A stretch of 64,000 nt of DNA from Myxocyprinus asiaticus (Eukaryota; Chordata; Actinopteri; Cypriniformes; Catostomidae), in the NCBI RefSeq assembly GCF_019703515.2, contig NC_059374.1, forward strand, positions 19,141,095 to 19,205,094, written 5' to 3'. Made by a program: the position numbers and the translations under genes. Numbering within the stretch: position 1 is the stretch's first letter; each line of letters opens with the position of its first letter. This document shows positions 25,881 through 37,719 of the stretch, piece after piece. A model generated the notes under the pieces. It did no database searches and had not been told where the DNA came from. It saw nothing but the letters and a program-made list of their open reading frames with translations.

Positions 25881-26786
25881 CATCCTAATCTCATTGTTCT
25901 CTGAAGTTAATGATACATCAATGATTTCATCAATGCCATTTTGCCCTTTCCTCTTCAAGCATGTTTCAGTTAAGTGGTAAAAGCTCTTAGATTGCTTTTT
26001 TACAAAGACGTGCCAGACTTGAATTCAATAAAGGCTTTGGTTGGATCTGTTACTTAGTCACCAAGTTAATATTACACCCCAAGGCTTTACGTGAAGATGA
26101 GCAACAGCACTGCAATTTTCCACATCATCTCTTCTCCGAAGTCCTTAACACTCTCTTATGGATAAGGTTTACTGTTATGGAGGAATGACATGATGATCTA
26201 CCAGCATTTATAGGAATAGCTGACCCAAATTGAAAATTCTGACATGAACTCACCTTTATGTCATTCCAAGACTTTATAATTTTCTTTCTTCTGTGGAATA
26301 CAAAAGGAGAAGATTAGCCAAAAACACAGTTGACATCCTAATCTCATTGTTCTCTGAAGTTAATGATACATCAATGATTTCATCAATGCCATTTTGCCCT
26401 TTCCTCTTCAAGCATGTTTCAGTTAAGTGGTAAAAGCTCTTAGATTGCTTTTTTACAAAGACGTGCCAGACTTGAATTCAATAAAGGCTTTGGTTGGATC
26501 TGTTACTTAGTCACCAAGTTAATATTACACCCCAAGGCTTTACGTGAAGATGAGCAACAGCACTGCAATTTTCCACATCATCTCTTCTCCGAAGTCCTTA
26601 ACGCGCTCTTATGGATAAGGTTTACTGTTATGGAGGAATGACATGATGATCTACCAGCATTTACAGGAATAGCTGACCCAAATTGAAAATTCTGACATGA
26701 ACTCACCTTTATGTCATTCCAAGACTTTATAATTTTCTTTCTTCTGTGGAACACAAAAGGAGAAGATTAGCCAAAAACACAGTTGA
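25881..26786 (+). repeat. 453-bp tandem duplication, two copies
   Basis: Copy 1 spans 25881-26333 and copy 2 spans 26334-26786. Both begin CATCCTAATCTCATTGTTCT and end at ACAGTTGA. By eye I count about four substitutions (for example ACACTC against ACGCGC, and GGAATAC against GGAACAC), so the copies are about 99% identical. Each ends with a decayed left end of the TTAA MITE family (AATAGCTGACCCAAATTGAAAA). Confidence 0.95.
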
Positions 26787-27781
26787 CACTTTTTTTTTAG
26801 TAGTAAAAGTGAGTGGGGTCCAGGGACTATCAAACTCCAAAAATGTCAGAAAACACCAATAAAAGTAGTCCATGTGATTTGAGAATTTGGCAACAAGTGA
26901 TCAAAAGTTCCTCTACTGATGTTGGTATGTGCTTACTGAAATTCGAAGCACTGCCCCCAGTGGCCAAAGCTGGAAGTTTTGATGAAGTGAATGTCTACAG
27001 GGTGGCACCAAAAGCAAGCTGTATTTTTAGCTGTAAATGATGTAAAAGAGTCAACAGGAATGTATATTTTATAGTGCAGTTAGTCGATTAAAATGTTTAA
27101 TCATGATTAATCACATAATGTTTTGTAGTTAATTAATAGCAGCTTTTGAAAGTGCTGAAATTTGACACTATATATACTTCTTTTCCTGTCAAAATGCATT
27201 TATTTCTATCTCAGGAAAGAAAACAAAACAATATGTAACAATATAATGCTTTATTAACATTTTCCAAACAAAGCCTTCCACAGTATAAAGACAGAAATGC
27301 ACTAAAATGGCACCAGTTCAAGAAATATTAAACGTTTCCCAAAGTCTAAGTGGGAGTTTGACTAATTGAAAGAAGCAGTCCCCACATAGGTTGCATTTTC
27401 ATTGCTATAGGCATTAAATCTCTTAAACTCTCATCCTCCACAAATTTAATCAGCCAGAAGACTGTGGCTAGCCGCTTTGGTACAGCAATCGTGAAGCTGC
27501 GTTCATGATTCACGTCAGGGCGTCAGCGCCAACGTCCATCGTCACTTTGAACTCAACATGTAAAGCGCTTGCAGACAAAAACATCTCATTCTGTGTTTTG
27601 TAGATGGTTACGACTTGACATGCTTCTGTGGTAATTAAAATGCGACTTAAGCTGAAAAATACTTGACTTCTATCACAAGTCCCATCTTGGCTTGTTTTGT
27701 ACATCAAATAGTGTTCAGAGGCTCTTTCTCCATCATTTTATCTCTGATATGGTAGTGCTGTCGTGTGTGTGTGTGTACAGA

Positions 27782-28044
27782 TTTTGCTATACTTGTGAGG
27801 ACCAAGTATTGAGAATCAACCTGTTCTGTGAGGACATTTCTGGTTGTGAGGACCTGTTGGGTGGTCCTCACAAGGGAAATAACATATTATATGATGTTTT
27901 TTTGAAAATGTAAAAATGCAAAAAGGTTTCTGTGAGGGTTAGGTTTAGGGGTAGGGTTAGGGTTAGGGTTAGGGGATAGAATCTACAGTTTGTACAGCAT
28001 AAAGATCATTATGTCTATGGAGGGTCCTCACAAGTATAGCAAAA
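27782..28044. mobile_element. MITE with TTTTGCTATACTTGTGAGGA inverted ends
   Basis: A perfect inverse of the first 20 bases closes the element (TCCTCACAAGTATAGCAAAA). A (GT)n tract precedes it and another follows, so it probably inserted into a GT microsatellite. Inside, 27936-27975 is a run of TTAGGG-like units. Confidence 0.88.
27936..27975 (+). repeat. Telomere-like TTAGGG tract
   Basis: About six units of GGTTAG with variants (GGTTTAGG, GGGTAGG) lie inside the MITE. It is an element-internal sequence, not a telomere. Confidence 0.85.
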
Positions 28045-28049
28045 CCAAC

Positions 28050-28051
28050 AT

Positions 28052-28091
<40 letters not shown>
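28050..28091 (+). repeat. (GT)n microsatellite
   Basis: About 19 GT units follow the MITE; a shorter GT run at about 27763-27776 precedes it. Confidence 0.9.
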
Positions 28092-28093
<2 letters not shown>

Positions 28094-28270
28094 TCTGAAG
28101 TGTGCATCAGTGTATTGACTCCGGGCGGACACATCACAAAGGTTCCTTCCTTCCAACAATTGTTATACTGGTTTACCCTGTATTAACAGTAAATGCGTTA
28201 ATCACGATAAAGGAAAACTTTAAACTTTTTAAAGTAATCGCATGTGTTAACGCGTTATTTCTGACAGTTC

Positions 28271-29220
28271 ATATATTTTTATTAACAATACAGCTTAACC
28301 AAAACCCAAACCTCAACCCTAAACCTAACCATCAGTGGAGTAAAAATTTAATCTTAGAGGTAAAAAGGCAACCTTTGAATCTCATCATTAATTAGATTAG
28401 CACGATTACTTTGCGATTTCTCTGAGGTGCTATCAGTAGCACCACAGGAAAAGGTACACAGTTTATTTGATACAAAAATGTGTGATGGGAGATGCCACTT
28501 GTCAGTAACTCAGAAGAATGGGTTTGATTTTAGGGCACCGGAACATTCGGGTACAACTTTTCGATTTGAACCGACATTCTGGCCAATTATTTGAAGTTTT
28601 ATAAGGTATTGTCCTAGTGTTATATTATCAAAATTCCTCAAATTTCAGGCGTTGAAGCAATTGATCAATGATGATCAATAACCTTAAATTCAGCCTGACT
28701 GAGTTATTTGGCAATGCATCATGATAATGAATATAACTATTTCTATGAATAATATGAAACCAAATTCTGCATTAATTGTATTAAAAAATACATTTGTCCT
28801 TATGACAGTGGGATTACTTAGCTCTGCACCTTTCACAAACACATGAAGACACATCGACAGGATATCATGTTGAACTTGTAAAAATGGACACGTTTTGATA
28901 TTCTTCCACATATTTTCTGATTTTGCTGCCACATGAGTTCTGAGAAAATCCTAAATGTGTCCTAGATAAACTTGTGCAGCTAAGGTTTCCTCTGAGGTGA
29001 AAGTCATAAGAAGATGGGAGTCGCAACAAAGGTTCTTAGTTGATGGGTTATATGTCATTTGATTTGCTCACATCTCTTACATCATTAGCAAGCATCAGAA
29101 TAGAATTTTTACTATACATATTATGCTGCAGTTCCTAAAATCGTTAATGGCCAAATGGTGAGTTCATTCATTGAACTCGGTTATTTTTCTCCCTTAATAC
29201 ACCACATCTTCACAGGCAGA
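28271..29220. other. Intergenic, decayed repeat, no gene
   Basis: CCCAAACCTCAACCCTAAAC near 28303 resembles a stretch near 14040, suggesting an old repeat. Otherwise unremarkable. Confidence 0.4.
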
Positions 29221-29228
29221 ATGTTTGT

Positions 29229-30077
29229 TTAAGGTGTGAATCTTCACTGGCCTCACGATTTGATTTGATTTGATTTGATTACAATTCAAATGGTAACGAT
29301 TTGATTACAAAATGATTCTTGATGCATCTCAATGCATCTTGTCCTCCAATTTTTTAATCAATAAACACACTAAGAATGAATCAATCTCTAGCCTATAACT
29401 ATGACCACAACTATCAGTTGCTGGTCCAGGATGGCTACGAGATATCTGCTTCTGTGAGAGTGCAGATGTCAGCTTCTCCTTTCCACACCACAGGTGATAG
29501 TAAAGTGATACAAACAGTGGGGTTGCTGCTTAAGAAATAAATCAAGCATCTCATATGCACACTGTTTCAACGAGTGAGAGACCGGTAATGAGCAACAGCC
29601 AAAGAGAGCGTAAGTGGAGAGAAAGGCATTGGGAAGTAGGAGGCAAAAAATAATTAAAAAATAAAAACTTCACCTACGTCTCCTGAATCGCTGTCTCATC
29701 ATGTTTTTTCCCCCTTTTTTGCAAATCAGTGCAATAATTAGTGTCTTTCATGTTGTTTGTTGACGTGTTATCACGAATCAACTCTCCAGTTGCTATGTGC
29801 ATGAGTTGAATACATTTCAGGATCGTAGTTTCAGTCGGGAACAATAGTCGGGTGGTTGATACATCCAGTCTGCGATCAGTTCTGTAGTGCGTGCTTGGCT
29901 TTAGTACATGCACGTCTGACCATTTGTTTCTCGCATCTCACTCTGTCTCTGGCATGTACATGAGCGTCACGGTTTAAACAGAACTCAGAATCGATTCTGA
30001 ATTTTTGAGAATCGATTCAGAATCCTTGGAGAAAGAATCACGATGCATCAGAGAATCTATTTTTTCTCCCACCCCTA
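29229..30077. mobile_element. hAT-type non-autonomous element with 8-bp duplication
   Basis: ATGTTTGT flanks both sides (29221-29228 and 30078-30085). The left end reads TTAAGGTGTGAATCTTCAC and the right end TCTCCCACCCCTA, a loose inverse. A (GATTT)n run lies near 29257-29280. There is no transposase frame, although a 79-residue frame at 29674-29913 exists by chance. Confidence 0.75.
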
Positions 30078-30271
30078 ATGTTTGTACGAATGAACAGAGG
30101 CAGAGCTATATGGCATTATAATATATGCGTGAGAGCACAGGACAAGTTTTGAGTGCAAACATGCAATTTTTGAGCGAGAGCAGAGAGATTTCATAAGACA
30201 GCAGTGTATATTTGAGAGTGTGCTATATTCAGAAATGGCGTGTCAAGACTAGTCATGCTAGGTGTGATATT

Positions 30272-30510
30272 AAAAGGTGCTGAAAGCGATGTTAGCCATT
30301 CTGGAACTACTGGCTGACTAAGCCACCGATTTAGACGCACCACTTCTTTCCAAAACCCCGCCTTCCAAAGATACTGTTGTACCGTTGAGACTGTCACCGA
30401 GCAGAAGAGCAGCAGTGCGTCTTCTCACTGTTGTCAAAAACAAGAGTAGCACAATAGCGCCTTCAACTGACAACTGTTACAAATTTCAATATGCCGTTAA
30501 ACCTGAATGA
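30272..30510. mobile_element. Truncated MITE of AAAGGTGCTGTAAG family
   Basis: AAAAGGTGCTGAAAGC starts the block, and CCAAAACCCCGCC plus GCACAATAGCGCC match the complete copy at 38062-38497. The right end is missing. Confidence 0.65.
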
Positions 30511-30637
30511 TCCGCTTAATTAGTAATGTGATTTCTTTTCAAATTAAGTAATTAGTAAAGTAATCTGATTGCGTGTTTAGAGAAATAATTAGTCGTTTGT
30601 AGTGGATTACTTTTTTTAAGTAACTTACCCAACAGTG
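30495..30637. mobile_element. 3' end of hAT-like element
   Basis: The stretch TGGATTACTTTTTTTAAGTA and the final TAACTTACCCAACAGTG match the right-hand type of the hAT element at 1630-3181. Its left half is absent. Confidence 0.6.
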
Positions 30638-31057
30638 ACAGAAAGCAAATCGAAGTTTTCTGATTGGCTGATCAAAGAATGTGACTGCAGCTCGCAGCTG
30701 CAGCTTCAGGACACATAGTTCAGTGATATTTTAGGAACATTTTCTGAATCTAATTCCATTAAAATAAATGCCAGCAGAACTTTTAATAATGCCATCATTA
30801 TTATCAAACATCATTGGTTCGCTTGTGTCTCACTGCTAATCATGACTATGACACTGAGTAAGTGAATATTGAAATCACACATGCTGTATTTCTCTAAGAA
30901 ATTCACTTTTAGTCTTGTTAGCTGTGGGTTTATAATGAGAATGAGTAGAACATAGAATTACATTAAATATTTGCTAATTACTTTCTTATTATTTAATATC
31001 CAGATACTTATTTTTATGTGGAAAAGAAAATGAATACCAAAATATTAATTTATTTTG

Positions 31058-31061
<4 letters not shown>

Positions 31062-31135
<74 letters not shown>
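31062..31135. repeat. (TA)n microsatellite
   Basis: A pure TA run of about 37 units. The Ile/Tyr repeat frame across it is an artefact. Confidence 0.95.
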
Positions 31136-31136
<1 letters not shown>

Positions 31137-31138
<2 letters not shown>

Positions 31139-31911
31139 GATTAAAAAAATGTTTTTCATTGCCATACCCTTATCCTTTGTAAGGAGCATCAGACGTTGGT
31201 CCAGGGTGCATGAGAGCGTGATGAATGTGTAGTTGCACTTGATAATTGTCGGCGTAGCACAACTAGCTGTTAGTTTTGTGCTGTTAGGAGAGTTCAGAGT
31301 CGCTGTCAGCAGTGTGTGTGTGTGTGATAGAGCGCAGTAATTACAGAGAGTCTTTATCCTCAGGACTTCTCACACACCCGTCTCCATGAGTGAAGGCTCT
31401 GACACTTCCACAGGCAAGAAAGAGACTGATAGGCGGTTTTTAAAGCACTGAACAAAGACACATCAGGTTCCCCTCCTTTCTCAAGTGCTGTGGGGTTATT
31501 TTAATATCTTGCCTGGAGGACGAGTGTTTAAAGAGTGAGGAGAAATTCAGGATTAATGTAGTGAAACAGGCTTGTGCTGGTGGGATGTGGAGTCTTCCAC
31601 AGTTGCTGGCGGATTAAATATTTAGAGGATTAGAAGAAAAAGCTGAGATCTGAGCATTTAGGCTTAATTACGCAGAATATTTCATGTGCATTGTACATCT
31701 TTACCATGACAAACAGTGAAGACTACAGACACACAGCAGAAAATTCTGGATTGTTGAAATATTCCCCATATTCATATGTTTATATATTCAAAACTACAGT
31801 ATAGTAGGCCTACCGATAATGCAAACTGCTGCAACAGTTATGAATATTGAATACGGGGGAGGGGACATGTCTTGCACTTAATTTGTCTTGAATTTAAATT
31901 GCACTTAGTAG
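31137..31911. other. Unique-looking intergenic island
   Basis: Base composition is more balanced than in neighbouring DNA and I see no repeat ends. A 21-codon ATG frame starts at 31387 (MSEGSDTSTGKKETDRRF). It is too short to call a gene, but the segment could be a regulatory element or an untranslated exon. Confidence 0.35.
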
Positions 31912-32160
31912 AGGTCGGCCGATAGTGGATTTTGCAGATACTGATAACTAAGGTGGTGGGAAAGGCCGATAACCGATTATTTTGCCAATAGTTTTTAAAA
32001 TCGATTTGTAGAATGTCAAAAAAATAAAAGTATTCTTTCTTTACTATAGCGGGCAAATACAAAATGTCCAAAATGAAAAAAAATCCCAGATGCATAGATT
32101 TTTGCCGATAACTGATAGTTCCAAAAAGTAACTATCTGTACCGATTAATCGGTAAAACCG
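31912..32160. mobile_element. Repeat of the CCGATAATCGG family
   Basis: TAGAGGTCGGCCGATAGTGG at the left, and ACCGATTAATCGGTAAAACC at the right, belong to the family whose longer copy lies at 59051-59601. The right terminal end is missing. Confidence 0.6.
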
Positions 32161-32461
32161 GTTTGTTTATTTGAACTGGTTCATTTAAATAAACTGTCCA
32201 AACGAACCGAATGACTGGAATGACCTAAACTTCTAAATGATAAATGTCAGGTCAGGAATCTCACATTCATCCAGGAAACCCTATAAACTCTCAATAAATG
32301 TTAAAACAACCGAAAACCTGCTCTAATGTATCTGAAAAAAAAGCATAATTTACATTACTTTCAGATAGCATTAGTTAATTATGGGCTTAATTTCATGGAT
32401 TAGCATAGAAAGCATAACAAACATAGTATATTGTATATATAAAAAGTATTTTTAATATATA

Positions 32462-32463
<2 letters not shown>

Positions 32464-32513
<50 letters not shown>
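32464..32513. repeat. (TA)n microsatellite
   Basis: About 25 TA units, preceded by ATATAT-rich DNA. Confidence 0.95.
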
Positions 32514-32515
<2 letters not shown>

Positions 32516-33240
32516 CACTAAATCTAAAACTACAGTGATTTAACAATGACAATATGTGAAGCAGGGGTTTACAGTCTCATTTGGACTAAATGTCACTTCA
32601 CCTGCAAAATGTATTCTCATTGAATTAAACTGATTCGAGCTCACTCCACCTAGATGTCCTGGTTCCTTTCTCTTTCTTATATGTATGTGAAATAAAGAGG
32701 CTAGAATTTTAATAGTATTTAGAAGAAAAAAAAAATAGAATTTAGGAAAGAAAATTTCATTATGTGTAAAACTGAAAATGTACCTTTTGTCAGTGATACA
32801 ACTGGCTTAATGTCATTTGACCCTACTGGGGAATTTGTAATATTGTTCTCTCAGGTATAATATTTTCCCATGTTTATTCATTGTCAAATTCACTTGCCCT
32901 GTTTCTGTGGTCCTTGCTAGTAAACATAAGCTGTACTCAGATATACAGCTGCTTTCTGTCTCTTACATTTGTCTTATCGAAAATTACAGCTCGTGCAAGA
33001 GTTAGAAAATCCTGCTAATGTTTTTAAGGTCAGTAAGAATCTCTTGGAGGCCACTGAGTAATCTTTTATAAATGCTTTGCATATCTTCACCACGGGGTGG
33101 CATTGTTACACAAAAACAGACGCTGTATTACTACACACAGCATGTCCAAAAGGTTTCCTCGCTAGTGTACCGCTGAGCCTTTGTTTTGTTAACCTTGAAG
33201 GCCCAACCTTGATAAAGGGGTTCTGATACTATGCTCCCTC
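32514..33240. other. Intergenic, no feature seen
   Basis: No coding frame or repeat terminus was recognised. A segment near 33160 (TCGCTAGTGTACCGCT) recurs at 37692. Confidence 0.4.
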
Positions 33241-33241
33241 T

Positions 33242-33345
33242 TAAAGGAATAGTTCACCCAAAAATGAAAATGCTGTCATAGTTTAATTACCTTCATTCAA
33301 AACCTGTAGTCTATGACACAAAATGTTAAAATGTAAATTAATAGA
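33242..33345 (+). mobile_element. Left end of a TTAA MITE
   Basis: TTAAAGGAATAGTTCACCCA begins the block, followed by AAAATGAAAATGCTGTCAT. The expected right end is absent because other repeats follow. Confidence 0.7.
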
Positions 33346-34345
33346 GAGCGCAACATTCTGGTTCCGGAAGTAAAAATCCCATACATTTTTTTCAATAGAC
33401 AAATTGATTTTCAACAATAACTTATAAAGCTTTAAAGACAGACCTGCCGTGAGATCCGAGGTTGTTCTTCAGTTTAAGCCAACTTAATTGCTTAAAAATC
33501 ATGTTTGATAGCAGAATTCATGGTTAACAGCTACATTACCCATGGTACAGCAGAGAAAGCTTCGGCAATCAGAAAACTGCAGCAAAAAAAGCCTGAGAAA
33601 TGTGCCTCGGAGTGACCGCCCACTCCCATGACACACTGAATGATGCAATCGAGTCGGTGGCTCTTCACTATTAAACTACTTTTCTATTTGTACATATTGT
33701 AATATTTTGCAATAAACTTAAAATAGATTGTTTCTAAACTTAAAATCAAGAGCCTAAAATCAATAGTTTTATACATTCCCATTGTTTTTTTATTCAAGGA
33801 TATCATTTGCGATGCTTCATGGGATTGTAGTCCATTTCCTCATGAAAGACGGTAAGTATACCTTGTACCTTTGTCTTTTTGTCCGATTTTTAAATACTTT
33901 TTTGCCTTGAAACTCCTTTATGAAGGATTTAATGAAAAGTCTATGGGAAAAATTAATGGGAAAAATACTTCTGGAACCCAGATGGCTGAAAAAGTGGGCG
34001 GGCACTTTTTTGCTCTATAAACGGAGATATCAACTTCCATGGCTTTACAATAGAAGAGAGCATAACGGTCAACTTGGATCACGTGAGTCTTCTAAGCCAA
34101 TCATATAATGGCCCTGATGTCAATGAACTGCGTTCAGAGTGTTACAACAGTAAATCACCATTTGCAGATACCATACAAATGAATGGGGAGAGCCGTAAAC
34201 TGACACCTACCTGTCGCAAATCGTTCGTGACTTCTCTTAAAAAAAATATATCGTAGGAAACTCCACACTTCTAAAGGATTGTTTTACATAAAATATGTTG
34301 AAGATTTGCGGACAGGTGGTCAATTTATTAAGTGAAAATATCATC
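33346..34345 (+). repeat. Unclassified dispersed repeat
   Basis: The part GAAAAATTAATGGGAAAAAT with AAAAAGTGGGCGGGCAC (33935-34010) is found in reverse orientation at about 57155-57250. The two copies remain alignable for about 100 bases. Family not recognised. Confidence 0.55.
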
Positions 34346-37300
34346 ATGATGGCGCCGCGGATGGCTGCCTCGGTGTGGAGCTCCTCGGTTCTTTTGTTGT
34401 TTTTGTTTGTTTGTCCTGTGTTTAGTAATCTTATTCCAGTCAGTTTTAACAGAGACGAACTACTGAACATTCGACAGCATGTACCAGACAATCTTTTCCC
34501 GGTTTTTGAATATTCAGACGTTTTGCTAGACATTTAAGTTGGAGGCGCGGCTTTGTTGTTCAGGAGACACAGGTGAGGGAGACGAGCCGGTGTGCTGGTT
34601 AAACTCCGTCAGTGCGGATTTCGAACAGCGCTGCCTAGTATTCACTTAGCGAATCTCTGCTCTCTTCCTGACAATATGGACGAACTACATCTCCTCACCC
34701 GCACAGACAAGGACTTTTCAACCTCTGCTGCCTTGTGCTTCACAGAAACCTGGCTGAGTGAAGCCATTCCGGACAGTGCGTTACATCTGCCAGGCTTCAA
34801 GCTGTTCAGAGCGGATCGCATCACGGAGTTAACGGGGAAAACGAGAGGCGGTGGAACATGCTTTTATATTAATGAAAGTTGGTGTACAGATGTAACAACG
34901 TTAAAGAGGATGTGCTGTCCTAATTTGGAAGCGCTCTTTATTAACTGTAAGCTTTTCTACTCGCCGCGGGAGTTTTCCTCATTTATTCTGGTGAGTGTGT
35001 ATATCGCGTTTGAACACAGCGCTGCAACAGCTGGCTGATCAGATCACAGACATGGAACAACAATACCCAGACTCAGTTATTATTATTCTTGGGGATTTTA
35101 ACAAAGCAAATCTCACATGTGAACTGCCCAAATACAAACAGCACTTCACATGCCCCACCAGAGACAGGAACATACTGGATCATTGCTACACAACAATAAA
35201 GAATGCATATCGCTCTGTCCCAAGAGCAGCTTTGGGACTCTCTGATCACTGTCTGGTTCATCTTCTTCCAACCTACAGGCAGAAATTAAAATCAGCCAAG
35301 CCAGTAGTAAGGACTGTAAAGAGATGGACCAATGATGCAGAGCGGGAACAACAAGCCTGCTTCGAATGCTCGGATTGGAGTGTTTTTGAGGCTGCAGCCA
35401 CAGACCTGGACGAGCTCACAGATACTGTTACATCATATATCAGTTTCTGTGAGGTTATGTGCATTCCTACTAGGACTTATTTAAAGTTCAACAACGACAA
35501 ACCGTGGTTTACAGCAGAGATCAGGCAGCTTCGTCAGGCCAAAGAGGATGCTTACAGGGGTGGGGATAAAGTCTTGTACAATCAGGCCAGGAACACACTG
35601 AACAGGGAAATCAGAGTGGCTAAAAGGAGATACTCTGAGAAGCTGAAAAACAAGTTTTCAGCTAACGACCCTGCATCAGTGTGGAGTGGCATGAAACAAC
35701 TCACAAATTACAGGACTCCTACCCCCAACCCTCTAGGGAACCAACAACTGGCTGACGACCTGAGTGTGTTCTACTGCAGATTTGAAAGGCCCAATCTCAC
35801 ACCCCACACCCACTCTGACCTTCACTTCACACAAACACCAACACCTCCTGCAACCCCCCTCCTCCCCCCTCCTGCTAATCAACCTGCACTTAAGATCTGT
35901 GAAGATGATGTGAGCCGCATCTTTCGGAAACAAAAGACGAGGAAGCGTGTCTTCGATCCTGTGCTAACCAGCTGGCCCCCATCTTCACACAGATCTTCAA
36001 TAGATAACTGGAGCAGTGTGAAGTCCCATGTTGCTTCAAACGCTCAATCATTATTCCTGTCCCAAAGAAACCAAAAATCACAGAACTTAATGACTACAGA
36101 CCTGTCACCCTGATGTCTGTGGTCATGAAATCATTTGAGAGACTGGTGTAGGCCCACCTGAAGAACATCACTGGACCCTTTCTAGATCCCCTTCAATTTG
36201 CTTATCGAGCAAACAGGTCTGTGGATGATGCAGTCAACATAGTATCATATTCTGCAACATCTGGACAGACCAAGGACATATGCAAGGATCCTTTTGTGGA
36301 CTTCAGTTCAGCTTTCAACACCATCATCCCAGCTATACTCCAGAATAAATTACACCAACTCTCTGTTCCCATATCTATCTGTCAGTGGATTACCAGCTTT
36401 CTGATGGACAGGCAGCAGCTTGTGAGACAGGAGAAACTCACTTCTAGCACCTGTATAATCAGCACTGGTGCCCCCAGGGATGTGTGCTCTCCCCACTACT
36501 CTTCTCCCTCTACACCAATGACTGCATCGCCAAGGACCCCTCTGTCAAGCTCCTGAAGTTTGCAGACGACACCACTGTCATCGGCCTCATCCGAGATGAT
36601 GATGTGTCTGCATACAGAAGGGAGGTTAAACAGCTGGCTGTCTGGTGCAGTCAAAACAACCTTGAGCTGAACATGCTCAAAACGGTGGAGATGACTGTGG
36701 ACTTTAGGTGAAACACCCCAACACTGACCCCCCCTCACCATTCTGAACAGCACTGTGGCAGCAGTGGAGTCATTCAGGTTCCTGGGCACTACCATCTCAC
36801 AGGACCTGAAGTGGGAGACCCACATTGACTCCATTGTGAAAAAGGCCCAGCAGAGGTTGTACTTCCTTCGCCAGCTGAGGAAATTCAACCTGCCACAGGC
36901 GCTGCTGATACAGTTTTACTCAACAGTCATTGAGTCTGTCCTCTGCACTTCAATAACTGTCTGGTTTGTTTCAGCTACAAAATCAGATATCAGAAGACTA
37001 CAAAGGACAGTTTGGACTGCTGAGAGGATTATTGGTTGCCCCCTGCCCCACCTTCAAGAACTATACACTTCCAGAGTGAGGAAAAAGGCTGGAAGAATCA
37101 CTCTGGACCCCACTCACCCTACCCACTACCTTTTTGAACTGTTGCCTTCTGGCCGACGCTTCAGAGCTCTGAGCACCAGAACCGTCAGGCACAGGAACAG
37201 TTTTTTCCCTCAGGCTATCCATCTCATGAACAGTTAAATTGCCCCATTGAGCAATAACTATGTGCAATACACAGTTTAGTCTTTTTTATATTTATCCAAC

Positions 37301-37596
37301 ACATCCAACGTCTTCTGCCATTACATTCCTCTGAAAAAAAAAAGAAAAAGAAAAAAAAAAAACATTTGCACTGTACATAACAGATTGTATTGCACTACCC
37401 ATGTGTATGTGTGTATGTATGTATGTGTGTGTCTGTACGTATGTGTATAATTATTTTTTTATTTTTTATTATTATCTATGTCTTGCTGCTGTTTTTGTAT
37501 TGTTTTTGTATTGTTGTACACTGGAAGCTCCTGTCACCAAGACAAATTCCTTGTATGTGTAAGCATACTTGGCAATAAAGCTCATTCTGATTCTGA
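34346..37596 (+). mobile_element. Rex1-type LINE, nearly full length, damaged
   Basis: The element begins near ATGATGGCGCCGCGGATGGC and ends in CAATAAAGCTCATTCTGATTCTGA. It carries one recognisable polyprotein with endonuclease and reverse transcriptase. An A-rich stretch near 37335 and a GT-rich tract near 37400 lie in the 3' UTR. I assign it to Rex1/Babar or a close CR1/L2 relative by domain content; the exact clade is an inference. Confidence 0.85.
34592..37237 (+). pseudogene. LINE endonuclease / reverse transcriptase, broken into frames
   Basis: Endonuclease motifs: LCFTETWLSEAIPDS and RGGGTCFYINESW (34592-35038), then VIIILGDFNKANL and LGLSDHCLVHL (34995-36113). Reverse transcriptase motifs: FVDFSSAFNTIIP (36221-36556), LSPLLFSLYTNDC and LKFADDTTVIGL (36484-36711). 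The catalytic FADD is intact. The C-terminal domain follows at 36755-37237 (KKAQQRLYFLRQLRKF, CPLPHLQELY). About five frame breaks or stops separate the pieces, a much lighter load than in the L2 copy at 15.7-21.2 kb. Confidence 0.88.
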
Positions 37597-37719
37597 AGTG
37601 ATGAGCTGTTTCCACACAAAAGCAGTTTATTCAGCATACTCATGAATCTTCTCTATAAACATCTATTCAAAAAGAACGGCCTCTGGTCTCTTCGCTAGTG
37701 TACCGCTATGGCTTTGTTT

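Larger units (their letters stand above)
27073..28270. mobile_element. Probable DNA transposon with GATTAATCAC / CGCGTTA ends, carrying nested MITE
   Basis: The left part (GTTAGTCGATTAAAATG and CATGATTAATCACAT) and the right part (TTAATCACGATAAAGG and GTTAACGCGTTATTTCTGACAG) resemble the two ends of a widespread fish repeat. The interior includes a GT microsatellite and the 27782-28044 MITE. The boundaries are approximate. Confidence 0.5.

Noticed and set aside
27936..27975. True telomere or fusion point
   Set aside because: Only about 40 bases, with variants, and contained within a MITE.
30989..31189. Ile/Tyr repeat protein
   Set aside because: Translation of a (TA)n microsatellite; the same applies to 41543-41731.
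31838..32095. 85-residue minus-strand frame
   Set aside because: AT-rich chance frame in a transposon remnant; no recognisable motif.
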